NCBI RefSeq assembly: GCF_937952055.1 | Contig: NZ_CALFYO010000020.1 | Coordinates: 643,808 to 707,807, forward strand | DNA: 64,000 bases | Source of the DNA: an uncultured Piscinibacter sp. | GTDB taxonomy: Bacteria > Pseudomonadota > Gammaproteobacteria > Burkholderiales > Burkholderiaceae_C | Reading direction: 5' to 3' | In this document: one piece after another, positions 42,203 to 50,133 of the stretch | How the letters are laid out: every line of letters begins with the position of its first letter | How positions within the stretch are numbered: the first letter of the stretch is position 1 | The notes under the pieces: model-generated | Database searches by the model: none | The model's input: the letters and a program-made list of their open reading frames with translations, nothing else | Told to the model about the DNA's origin: nothing | Translations under genes and position numbers: made by a program

Positions 42203-43063
42203 ATGAGCCTCGCCGACCGCCTCGCCGTCCTGTCGCAGTACCTTCTGCCCAAGCAGGCCATGACCGCGCTGGCCGGCGCCGTGGCCTCGCGCCGGGCGGG
42301 CGGCCTGACGACGACGATGATCCGGCGCTTCGTGGCGCGCTACGGCGTCGACATGAACGAGGCGGACGATCCGGACATCGCCCACTACGCCAGCTTCAAC
42401 GACTTCTTCACCCGCGCCCTGAAGCCCGGCGTTCGCCCGTTCGCGGATGCCCCTTGGTTGTGCCCGGTGGACGGTGCGATCAGCCAGTTCGGCGCCATCG
42501 AGCACGACCAGATCATCCAGGCCAAGGGCCACCGCTACTCGACCGCCGCCCTGGTCGGCGGCGACGCGGCACTGGCCGCGCGCTTCGACGACGGCCGCTT
42601 CGCGACGCTGTACCTCAGCCCGCGCGACTACCACCGCATCCACATGCCCTGCGACGGCATGCTGCAGCGCATGATCCACGTGCCCGGCGAGCTCTTCTCG
42701 GTCAACCCGACGACGGCGCGTCACGTGCCGGGCCTGTTCGCGCGCAACGAGCGGGTGGTCTGCCTGTTCGAGTCGCCGCACGGCCCCTTCGTGCTGACGC
42801 TGGTGGGCGCCACCATCGTCGGCAGCATGGCCACCGTGTGGCATGGCGTGGTCAATCCGCCGCGGCCGGGCACGCTGCGCGAGTGGTCCTACCCCGCCGG
42901 CCAGGTGTGCCTGAAGCGCGGCGACGAGATGGGACGCTTCCTGCTCGGTTCCACGGTCGTGCTGCTGTTTCCCAAGGACACGCTGCGCTTCAATGCCGAC
43001 TGGGCGCCCGGACGGGCGATCCGCATGGGCGAGGCCATGGGCCTCGCCGAGGGCGCCCCCTGA
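42203..43063 (+). CDS. psd: Phosphatidylserine decarboxylase, pyruvoyl type
   Basis: 286 aa proenzyme. FNDFFTRALKPGVRPF, CPVDGAISQFGAIE, YLSPRDYHRIHMPCDG and FSVNPTTARHVPGLFARNERVV are conserved; the self-cleavage motif LGST (GRFLLGSTVV) near the C-terminus yields the pyruvoyl serine of the alpha chain. It makes phosphatidylethanolamine at the inner membrane. A TACAAT hexamer lies 10 bases before ATG 42203 and no Shine-Dalgarno sequence is seen, suggesting a near-leaderless transcript. No pssA gene is adjacent. Confidence 0.96.
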   Translation: MSLADRLAVLSQYLLPKQAMTALAGAVASRRAGGLTTTMIRRFVARYGVDMNEADDPDIAHYASFNDFFTRALKPGVRPFADAPWLCPVDGAISQFGAIEHDQIIQAKGHRYSTAALVGGDAALAARFDDGRFATLYLSPRDYHRIHMPCDGMLQRMIHVPGELFSVNPTTARHVPGLFARNERVVCLFESPHGPFVLTLVGATIVGSMATVWHGVVNPPRPGTLREWSYPAGQVCLKRGDEMGRFLLGSTVVLLFPKDTLRFNADWAPGRAIRMGEAMGLAEGAP

Positions 43064-43098
43064 GTCAGGCCGGCCCGACCAGCCGCTAGACTGTGCCC

Positions 43099-46000
43099 AT
43101 GCTGAAGTGCCCGGGCTGCGGCGAGGAGAACCCGCCCAAATTCAGGATGTGCGGATACTGCGGCACGCCGCTCGTGGCGGCGCCGGCCGCGCTGCCCGCA
43201 CGCGAGGTGCGCAAGACGGTGACCATCGTCTTCTCCGACCTGAAGGGCTCGACGGCGCTGGGCGAGGTGCTCGACCCGGAGGCGCTGCACGAGGTCAAGG
43301 AGCGCTACTTCACCGCCATGGCCGTCGAGATCACCCGCCACGGCGGCAAGATCGAGAAGTACATCGGCGACGCCATCATGGCGGTGTTCGGCCTGCCGCG
43401 CGCCCACGAGGACGACGCGCTGCGCGCGGTGCGCGCCACGATGGGCATGCAGGCGGCGCTGCGCCGCGTCAACGACGACCTGATGGGCCGCTACGGCGTG
43501 GCGCTGGCCAATCGCACCGGCGTGAACACGGGCGAGGTGGTCGCCAGCGACGACCCCACCGCCGACCAGAAGCTGGCCACCGGCGACGCCGTCAACGTCG
43601 CGGCACGGCTCGAGCAGGCTGCGCCCGAGAACCAGGTCTACCTGGGCGATGTGACCTACCGGCTGGTGCGCGACGCCGTCGAGGTGGAAGCGGTCGAACC
43701 GCTCGAACTCAAGGGCAAGGCGCAGCGCGTGCCGGCCTACCGCCTGGTCGCAGCGCGCGGGCTGGACGGCCTGGTGCGACGCCACGACCGCCCGCTCGTC
43801 GGCCGCGACGCGGAACTCGCCACGCTGAGCGACCTGTACGAGGCGGTGTCACGCGAGCGCGCCGCACGCATGGTCACGCTGATCGGCGACGCGGGCTTCG
43901 GCAAGTCGAGGCTCGTGCACGAGGTCATCGACCGCATCGCCGTCGGCGCCAGGGTGCTGACGGGCCGCTGCCTGCCCTACGGCGATGGCATCACCTTCTG
44001 GCCGCTGCTGATGATGGTGCGCGAGGCAGCCGACATCCGCGACACCGACTCGCCCGAGATCGCGCAGGCGAAGCTGCTCGCTGCGGTGGGCGACGCCGAG
44101 GTGGCGCAGCGCCTGGCCAGCGCGGCCGGCCTGAGCTCCGCCTCGTTCCCGCTGGTCGAACTGAACTGGGCGGCACGCAAATTCTTCGAGGGCTGGGCGG
44201 CATCGGCGCCGCTGGTGGCCTTCATCGACGACATCCACTGGGCCGAGCCGGCCTTCCTGGACCTGCTCGAACACGTGCAGTCCACGGCGGTGGACGCGCC
44301 GATCCTGCTGCTCACCACCGCACGCCACGACCTCATCGAGGAGCGTGCCACCTGGGGCACCCAACCCGGCTCGGTGCGCATGGTGCTCAAGCCGCTCAGC
44401 GACGACGCGTCGGCGCAAGTGGTGACCAACCTGCTGGGCTCGGCCGGGCTGTCGGCCGAGGTCACCGCCCGCATCGTGCAGGCCGCCGAGGGCAACCCGC
44501 TGTACGCGGAGCAGATGCTGTCGATGCTGATCGACAGCGGCGCCCTGCGCGTGCAGGACGATCGCTGGGTGCGCGCCGACGAGACGGCCGAGATCGCCGT
44601 GCCGCCGACCATCCATGCCCTGCTCGAGGCGCGACTGGACGGGCTGGGGCGTCCCGAGCGCGCGGCCGTCGAGCCGGCCTCGGTGATCGGGCTGGAGTTC
44701 CCGCATTCGGCGGTCGAATCGCTGACGCCGCAACCCGTGCGCAGCGAACTGCCGGTCCACCTGGCCACGCTGACGCGCAAGCGCTTCATCCACCCGGCGC
44801 AGTCGTCCGGCGTTCAGCTGACCTACCGCTTCCACCACCACCTGGTGCGCGAGACGGTCTACAACGGCTTGCTCAAGCGCGCGCGCGCCAACCTGCACCT
44901 GGAATTCGTGCGCTGGGCCGACCGTACCAACGCCGACAGCGACCGCAGCCTGGAGTTCGAGGAGATCCTCGGCTACCACCTCGAGCAGGCGCACCGCTAC
45001 CTGCGCGAGCTCGGGCCGCTGGACGCGCAAGGCCAGGCGACCGGCAGCGACGCGGCCCGGCGCCTGTCCAGCGCGGGCCGGCGCGCCGCCGCGCGCGGCG
45101 ACATGCATGCCGCCGCCAACCTGTACCGCCGCGCCGTCGCGGTGCTCGACGTCAACGACCCGCAGCGCTGGCAACTGCTGCCCGACCTGGCCGAAACGCT
45201 GATCGGCGTGGGCGACTTCGCCGGCGCGCGCGAGGCGCTGGACGAGGCCTCCGGCGCCGCCGATCGCAGCGGCGACGCACGCCTGAAGGCGTCGAGCCGG
45301 CTGCTCGGCATGTTCGTGAGCCTGTACAGCGGCGAGCAGCAGGACGACTGGAGCGAGGAGACGCTGCGCGTGTGCCACGAGCTCATCCCCACGCTCGAGC
45401 GCGAGAACGCCCACAACGAAGTGGCCACCGCCTGGCGGCTGGTCGTGCTGGTGCACGGCATCGCCGGCCGCTTCACGCAGGCCAGCGAGGGCGTGGCGCA
45501 CTCGATCGCGCACGCCCGCCGGGCCGGCAACGAGCGGCTGGTGGCGCGCAACGGGCTGATGCTGGCCATCAACGCGCTCAATGGCCCGATGCCGGTGGCG
45601 CAGGCCATCGTCGACTGCGAGCAGCTGCTCGCCGCCGGCCTGAGCGACCGGCAGGTCGAGTGCAACGTGATGTGCGCGCTGGCGCAGCTCAAGGCGATGA
45701 ACGGCGAGCTCGACGCCGCACGCTCCCTCTACCGCCGCAGCCGCGCACTGCTGCGCGACCTGGGCCAGGGCGTGTATGCAGCCTCGACCGGCATCGACCT
45801 GGCGCGCGTGGAACTGCACGGCGGCGACCTCGCCCTCGCCCAGCGCGAGGTGCAGGCCGACTGCGACTTCCTCGCTACCAAGGGCGAGACCTACTTCCTG
45901 TCGACGATGGCCGCGCTGCTCGCGCGCATCGCGCGCGAGCAGGGGCGCGACGACGAGGCGCTGGCGCAGTCGCGCACCGCCGAAGAGGCCACGGCGGCGG

Positions 46001-46296
46001 ACGACATGGAATCGCAGGCGCTGTGGCGCATGGTGCGCGCGCCCATCCTGGCGCGTGCCGGCGAGCTGCAGCAGGCCGAGGGACTGGCGCGCAGCGCCGT
46101 CGAGCTGGCCCGGCGCACCGAGTCGCCGATGCTGCAGGCCGATGCGCTGGCCGAACTGGCCGCGGTTCTGGCCCTGGCCGGGCGCCTCGACGAGGCCCTC
46201 GGCCACCGTGCCGAGGCGCTGTCGCTCTACGAGGCCAAGGGCAACCGGGTGATGGCCCAGCGCTGCATCGCGCTGGGCGCGCAGGCCGCTCGCTGA
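43099..46296 (+). CDS. Zinc ribbon / class III nucleotide cyclase / AAA ATPase / TPR signalling protein
   Basis: 1065 aa. A zinc ribbon (Cys4-Cys7, Cys18-Cys21) precedes a class III cyclase domain (~38-210) with metal aspartates Asp47 (FSDLKGST) and Asp91 (YIGDAIMAVFG), Lys87 of the adenine-specificity type, and transition-state Asn166/Arg170 (VNVAARLEQ); all catalytic residues are present, so it should make cAMP. An AAA/STAND-like ATPase follows (Walker A GDAGFGKS, Walker B LVAFIDDIHWAEP), then about 450 residues of TPR-like helices. The architecture is that of large signalling cyclases of the adenylate cyclase-ATPase type. A TAGACT lies 6 bases before ATG 43099. Three cyclic-nucleotide-binding proteins are encoded just downstream. 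Confidence 0.88.
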   Translation: MLKCPGCGEENPPKFRMCGYCGTPLVAAPAALPAREVRKTVTIVFSDLKGSTALGEVLDPEALHEVKERYFTAMAVEITRHGGKIEKYIGDAIMAVFGLPRAHEDDALRAVRATMGMQAALRRVNDDLMGRYGVALANRTGVNTGEVVASDDPTADQKLATGDAVNVAARLEQAAPENQVYLGDVTYRLVRDAVEVEAVEPLELKGKAQRVPAYRLVAARGLDGLVRRHDRPLVGRDAELATLSDLYEAVSRERAARMVTLIGDAGFGKSRLVHEVIDRIAVGARVLTGRCLPYGDGITFWPLLMMVREAADIRDTDSPEIAQAKLLAAVGDAEVAQRLASAAGLSSASFPLVELNWAARKFFEGWAASAPLVAFIDDIHWAEPAFLDLLEHVQSTAVDAPILLLTTARHDLIEERATWGTQPGSVRMVLKPLSDDASAQVVTNLLGSAGLSAEVTARIVQAAEGNPLYAEQMLSMLIDSGALRVQDDRWVRADETAEIAVPPTIHALLEARLDGLGRPERAAVEPASVIGLEFPHSAVESLTPQPVRSELPVHLATLTRKRFIHPAQSSGVQLTYRFHHHLVRETVYNGLLKRARANLHLEFVRWADRTNADSDRSLEFEEILGYHLEQAHRYLRELGPLDAQGQATGSDAARRLSSAGRRAAARGDMHAAANLYRRAVAVLDVNDPQRWQLLPDLAETLIGVGDFAGAREALDEASGAADRSGDARLKASSRLLGMFVSLYSGEQQDDWSEETLRVCHELIPTLERENAHNEVATAWRLVVLVHGIAGRFTQASEGVAHSIAHARRAGNERLVARNGLMLAINALNGPMPVAQAIVDCEQLLAAGLSDRQVECNVMCALAQLKAMNGELDAARSLYRRSRALLRDLGQGVYAASTGIDLARVELHGGDLALAQREVQADCDFLATKGETYFLSTMAALLARIAREQGRDDEALAQSRTAEEATAADDMESQALWRMVRAPILARAGELQQAEGLARSAVELARRTESPMLQADALAELAAVLALAGRLDEALGHRAEALSLYEAKGNRVMAQRCIALGAQAAR

Positions 46297-46318
46297 GCGG
46301 GCCTGCGCGACGGCAGGG

Positions 46319-47383
46319 TCAGAAGACCTTGTACGAGCCGTTCCAGAGGTTGATCAGCGTCCACTCGAAGTCGCCGTCGAGATCGGCCGTCCAGCCCGGG
46401 ACCGTCTTGTTCCTGTAGTACGTCCGCTTGGCGATGCAGGGCAGACCGTCGGTGCGCGGCGTGGTCGGGCTGGCGCAATCGCCCACGATCACGGTTCCGT
46501 CGGTGCCGGTGTACTGGATCAGCACGCTGTCGATCTTCGTGCCCTTGAGGATCGTCGATGCGTCCTGGCGCAGCACGATCGAAAGGTAGGGGCTGAAGGT
46601 GCCGGGAATCGTGATGTCCGAGCGGAAGCAGGCGCTGAAGTTATTCGTGCAGTTGACGGCGTCCGGCGACTCCAGGATCTCGGCCGTGGTGAACGTCGTG
46701 CCGGCCGGCACGTCCACCGTGGTGGCGAAGGGATCGGCGGGCGAGGTGACGCCCCCCGAGCCGGTGTACAGGTTGCCGCCGCCCTTCTGCACCGCCGACT
46801 TCACCAGGGTCGGATTGAAGGTGCCCAGCGTGACCGCGCCGGTGGTCCACTCGGCGACCGAGTTGTCGGGGGGAGAAGTGGGGCCCCCCGTCGTCTCGGC
46901 GTAGTAGGTGATGCCGCTGAACGTCACCTGGTCCGGGGTACCGTCAGGCAGCGGGCTTGCCGCGTCCTTCACCGGGGCCTTGAAAAACACCGCGAAGGTC
47001 GGGAACGCCTCACCCGCCTTGAGCTGACCAATGGCGCAGCTGATTTCGGTGCCGCCCGCCGCAGTGGTGCAGGTGATGCCTTCGGCCGAGCTGAACACCG
47101 CCTGCTCGTCGGGGTCGGTCACCACCGTCTTGCCGGTGAAGCTGATGTTGTTGATGGTGTTGCCTTCTACGTTGGCGACGCTCACGGTGTAGCCGATGTA
47201 GGTGTCGAGTGCCGGCCGCGCCGGCGTGGTCGTGGCCAGGATGCTGTAGGTCACCGACGGCGACAGCGGCGTGACCACGGTGGTCAGCAAACCCGCGCCC
47301 GCGAAGGCGAGTCCGGGAAGCGCCGGCAGGGCGCCAAAAATGATCAAGGTGCGCGCGAATGCGCGTGGAAGGGAAAACTGCAT
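46319..47383 (-). CDS. Exported hypothetical protein with beta-sandwich (DUF11-like) repeats
   Basis: 354 aa. A signal peptide (TLIIFGALPALPGLAFA) is preceded by a good AGGAGAG ribosome-binding site. The mature protein is poor in charge and rich in Thr, Ser, Gly, Val and Pro, with segments like YTVSVANVEGNTINNISFTG and CAIGQLKAGEAFPTF typical of DUF11/CARDB-like immunoglobulin folds. Cysteines occur in likely pairs (GITCTTAAGGTEISCAIG; CTNNFSACF). No anchor motif (LPxTG, PEP-CTERM) is found at the C-terminus (WNGSYKVF), so it is probably secreted or held by a partner. The codon usage is somewhat less GC-biased than its neighbours. No specific function is recognised. Confidence 0.78.
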   Translation of the reverse strand: MQFSLPRAFARTLIIFGALPALPGLAFAGAGLLTTVVTPLSPSVTYSILATTTPARPALDTYIGYTVSVANVEGNTINNISFTGKTVVTDPDEQAVFSSAEGITCTTAAGGTEISCAIGQLKAGEAFPTFAVFFKAPVKDAASPLPDGTPDQVTFSGITYYAETTGGPTSPPDNSVAEWTTGAVTLGTFNPTLVKSAVQKGGGNLYTGSGGVTSPADPFATTVDVPAGTTFTTAEILESPDAVNCTNNFSACFRSDITIPGTFSPYLSIVLRQDASTILKGTKIDSVLIQYTGTDGTVIVGDCASPTTPRTDGLPCIAKRTYYRNKTVPGWTADLDGDFEWTLINLWNGSYKVF

Positions 47384-47458
47384 GGGGACTCTCCTGAAAC
47401 CTGTGCGCTGATCACTTTTTCTTACGAGTGCAGCTTGTACAGGCGTTTCCCCGGAACA

Positions 47459-47480
47459 GACCCCCCCGAATCGGGGGGTC
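47459..47480 (-). terminator. C-rich/G-rich stem-loop overlapping the SulP stop codon
   Basis: GACCCCCC and GGGGGGTC pair as an 8-bp stem around a 6-base loop. The stop codon of the SulP gene (TCA at 47479-47481) is inside the stem. There is no good U-tract after it. Confidence 0.5.
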
Positions 47481-49695
47481 ACCGACGGGCGGCGTGCCTC
47501 GGCGCCGTGCCCTGGCGCAGGCGCGCCGCCAGATGCAGCGCGATGTTCTGATAAACCCTCATCACCAGCGCTGGCGCCTCCTGTGCCAACGCATCGAGCG
47601 CTGCTTGCGTGAGCTGCCAGACCTCGGCGTCGCTGTCCGCGACGGCGCTGGCGCTGCGGCCGCCGCCGTCGAGCATGGCCGTCTCGCCCAGCATCAGCCC
47701 GGGCGAGAAGCTGAGGAAGCGCTGTCCGGCCGCACCTGCGGCCTGGCCGGCGAGGATGGTGATCGAACCGCGCGTCAGCACGAACAGACTGTCGGCCGCA
47801 TCGCCCTCGCGAAACAGCGTCTCGCCGGCGCGCAGCGTGCGACGCTGCATGTGCTGCTGCAGCCGCGCGGACTCCCCTGCCGTGAGGCCGCGGAACAGCG
47901 AGCTCGACGCCGGCGGAAGGAGTTCGTCGCCGAGCTCGAGTCGGGCCTCGCGCAGCATCTGCCGCTCGGCTGCCTCGACGGCGCGGTCGACGTCGACGAA
48001 CCAGTCCTCGCGCGGCGACTCGCGGAAGCAGCCGAAGGCCCGCAGGCGCCGTCCATGCGCATTCGCCTCGCTGACACCGGCCAGCAGCAGCGCGATGCCG
48101 CGGCGGCGCAGCGCGCTCGACTGCAACTGCAGCAGCATGCCACCGGACGCATCGATCATGCCGACGCCGTGCAGGTCCACGACCGCGAAGCGGACGTTGC
48201 CGCGCAGGGCATCGAGTTCGCGCGCCAGCCGCTCGGCGCTGCCGAAGAAGAGTGCCCCCTCGAGCTCGAGCACGACCACCCGCTCGCGTGCCGAACGCAG
48301 GAAGCTCTCCTGCGCCGGCGGGTAGACACGGCGCGAGGGACGCGAGGCGCCACCGGCCGACGAGCGCACCAGCGAGCGATTCATGCTGCCCACGAACTGG
48401 ACCAGCGCGACCAGCATGCCGGCGGCGATGCCGACGGCCAGGCCCTGCCAGACGGTCAGGACACACACGCACGCGACCGTCGCGAGGGACTGCCAGACAT
48501 CACTCGAGCGCTCGCCGCTTCGCCACTGCAGGAACAGGCGGTGGGTCCAGCGGTCGACCAGCGCCAGTGCGACGGTGACCATGATGCCGGCGAGCACCGC
48601 CTTCGGCAGCAGCGCCATCCATGGGCCGAGCAGGCCGTACATCGCGCCGAAGGCCAGCGAGCCGGCGATGGCGGAGCGGCGTCCGGCGCCGCCAGCATGC
48701 AGCGTGGCCAGCGCACGCGCACGCAGCACCACCACGGGCATGCCGCTGAACATTCCGACCACGATGTTGCACAGGCCCAGCACCATCAGGTCGCGCCCGG
48801 CATCGTGCTGCGTGTCGAGCTGCTGGTCGACGGCCAGCCCGCTGAGCACCGACTCCAGCGCGCCGATCAGCGCCAGCACCGTGGCGGCGGTGAACACCTG
48901 GAGGGCATGGCGCCGCAGGAACGCGCTCACCCCTGCATCGGCCAGCTCGAACGGCAGGTCGGGCCGCGGCACGATCTCCGGCAGCGGTCCCACCGTGGAC
49001 CCGAGCGCCACGGCCGGCCAGAACTCCTGAAGCGCGGCATAGAGGCCCAGCCCGGCGAGCAGCCCGAAGAGCTGTGCCGGCCACCCCGGCCAGCGCCAGG
49101 CGATCGCCCAGGTGATGACGGCTGCAGCCATGCCGATGGCCAGCGTCGCCGGCTGCCACGCCGCGAGTCCGGCACCCGGCGCCAGCCCGAGCAGCGCCGG
49201 CAACTGCGACAGGAAGATCAGCACCGCCACGCCGTTCATGAAGCCGGCGAGGACCGGCTGGGGCACGAACTGCGCCATGCGTCCCAGACCGAGCTTCGCG
49301 AAGGCGACCTGCAGCACACCCATCAGCACGACCATCGAGCCGGCGCCCGCGAGCACCAGCTCGATGCCCCGCGCACCGCCGCCGACCACGGCCGGATCGA
49401 GCAGCAACGGCGCGATCGAGGCGGCGAGGATCAGCGCTGTCGCCGAACTCGGCCCGGCCACCGGCATGGTGCTGGCGGAAAGCAGCGCGAACAGCAACCC
49501 GCCCACCGTCACCGTCACGAATGCGGCGGCAACGCCCAGGGGCGCTGCCGCGTCGCCCAGCGGTGCGAAGCCGAGCAGGCCGATGGTCAGCACCACGGCG
49601 AGCGTGGCCACCGAAGCCACGGCGCCGCCGAGGGCCTCCCTGGCCCAGGGCGCCCTGCGCCGGTCGCCGGCCACGTTGTGGGCGGGACGGCTCAC
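47479..49695 (-). CDS. SulP-family anion transporter with C-terminal STAS and cyclic-nucleotide-binding domains
   Basis: 738 aa from GTG 49695. Residues ~20-440 form the SulP/SLC26 membrane domain (GPSSATALILAASIAPLLL, FVPQPVLAGFMNGVAVLIFLSQ, ALESVLSGLAVDQQLD, SGMPVVVLRARALATLHAGG). A STAS domain (~470-580: LELEGALFFGSAERLARELD, VVDLHGVGMIDASGG) and a cNMP-binding domain (~600-725, with the phosphate cassette LGETAMLDGGGRSAS) follow. It should move sulfate, bicarbonate or organic anions under control of cAMP or a related nucleotide. The start is 4 bases after the stop of a small gene, which supports GTG 49695 over a TTG 26 codons upstream. Confidence 0.87.
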   Translation of the reverse strand: MSRPAHNVAGDRRRAPWAREALGGAVASVATLAVVLTIGLLGFAPLGDAAAPLGVAAAFVTVTVGGLLFALLSASTMPVAGPSSATALILAASIAPLLLDPAVVGGGARGIELVLAGAGSMVVLMGVLQVAFAKLGLGRMAQFVPQPVLAGFMNGVAVLIFLSQLPALLGLAPGAGLAAWQPATLAIGMAAAVITWAIAWRWPGWPAQLFGLLAGLGLYAALQEFWPAVALGSTVGPLPEIVPRPDLPFELADAGVSAFLRRHALQVFTAATVLALIGALESVLSGLAVDQQLDTQHDAGRDLMVLGLCNIVVGMFSGMPVVVLRARALATLHAGGAGRRSAIAGSLAFGAMYGLLGPWMALLPKAVLAGIMVTVALALVDRWTHRLFLQWRSGERSSDVWQSLATVACVCVLTVWQGLAVGIAAGMLVALVQFVGSMNRSLVRSSAGGASRPSRRVYPPAQESFLRSARERVVVLELEGALFFGSAERLARELDALRGNVRFAVVDLHGVGMIDASGGMLLQLQSSALRRRGIALLLAGVSEANAHGRRLRAFGCFRESPREDWFVDVDRAVEAAERQMLREARLELGDELLPPASSSLFRGLTAGESARLQQHMQRRTLRAGETLFREGDAADSLFVLTRGSITILAGQAAGAAGQRFLSFSPGLMLGETAMLDGGGRSASAVADSDAEVWQLTQAALDALAQEAPALVMRVYQNIALHLAARLRQGTAPRHAARR

Positions 49696-49699
49696 CGGC

Positions 49700-49963
49700 T
49701 CAGGCTGGTGTGATCGCGCGCACCCTGCCGCCCACGCTCTCCGGGCGGAAGCCGGACCCCTTGTCCGCGGCAAGCCGGTTCATTGCATCGCCGCTCGGGA
49801 CAATCTCGGCAACGAAGCCGGTGTGCGCGTCGTGCTGCACGGCCCGGGCGGCGAGGAAGCGCAGCGGCTGGGCGGCGAACTCGCCGCCGGCCGCGCGGCA
49901 GCGTCCGGCGCGCCGCATGCGATCCATCGATTCCTCTGCCTGCCCCGCGGACGCCTCGTTCAA
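49700..49963 (-). CDS. Small uncharacterised protein upstream of the SulP gene (87 aa)
   Basis: The frame has strong third-position GC bias from codon ~2 to the TGA at 49700, unlike chance frames, and sits 4 bases before the SulP start. An AAAGGAAAA ribosome-binding site lies 9 bases before TTG 49963. An in-frame ATG at 49990 would add nine codons with poor bias (CAA CAA AGG AAA), so the TTG is preferred. The protein starts MNEASAGQAEESMDRMRR, has no membrane segment and ends RVRAITPA. It contains the stretch AAQPLRFLAARAVQHDAHTG. I recognise no family. Confidence 0.6.
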   Translation of the reverse strand: MNEASAGQAEESMDRMRRAGRCRAAGGEFAAQPLRFLAARAVQHDAHTGFVAEIVPSGDAMNRLAADKGSGFRPESVGGRVRAITPA

Positions 49964-50133
49964 GATGGTTTTCCTTTGTTGATCGCCCATGCTAGCGGCT
50001 GCGAAGCCTACGCAGACTGGCGCGCCGGCATGCCCGGGTTTTCCCGCGAGCCGATGCGACGCGCGCCGACGCCATTGCATGGAGAATCCGCCGCGCCAAC
50101 ACTGCGCCCGAGCGCCCGACCCCACCTGCTCCC

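Noticed and set aside
46319..48472. Long minus-strand frame extending the exported protein upstream by 363 codons
   Set aside because: The extension is out of frame with the SulP gene and Arg/Ala-rich; the signal peptide and ribosome-binding site fix the start at 47383.
47428..49713. Plus-strand 761-codon frame antisense to the SulP gene
   Set aside because: Extreme Arg, Gln and His content and no domain, whereas the minus strand encodes a full SulP-STAS-cNMP protein.
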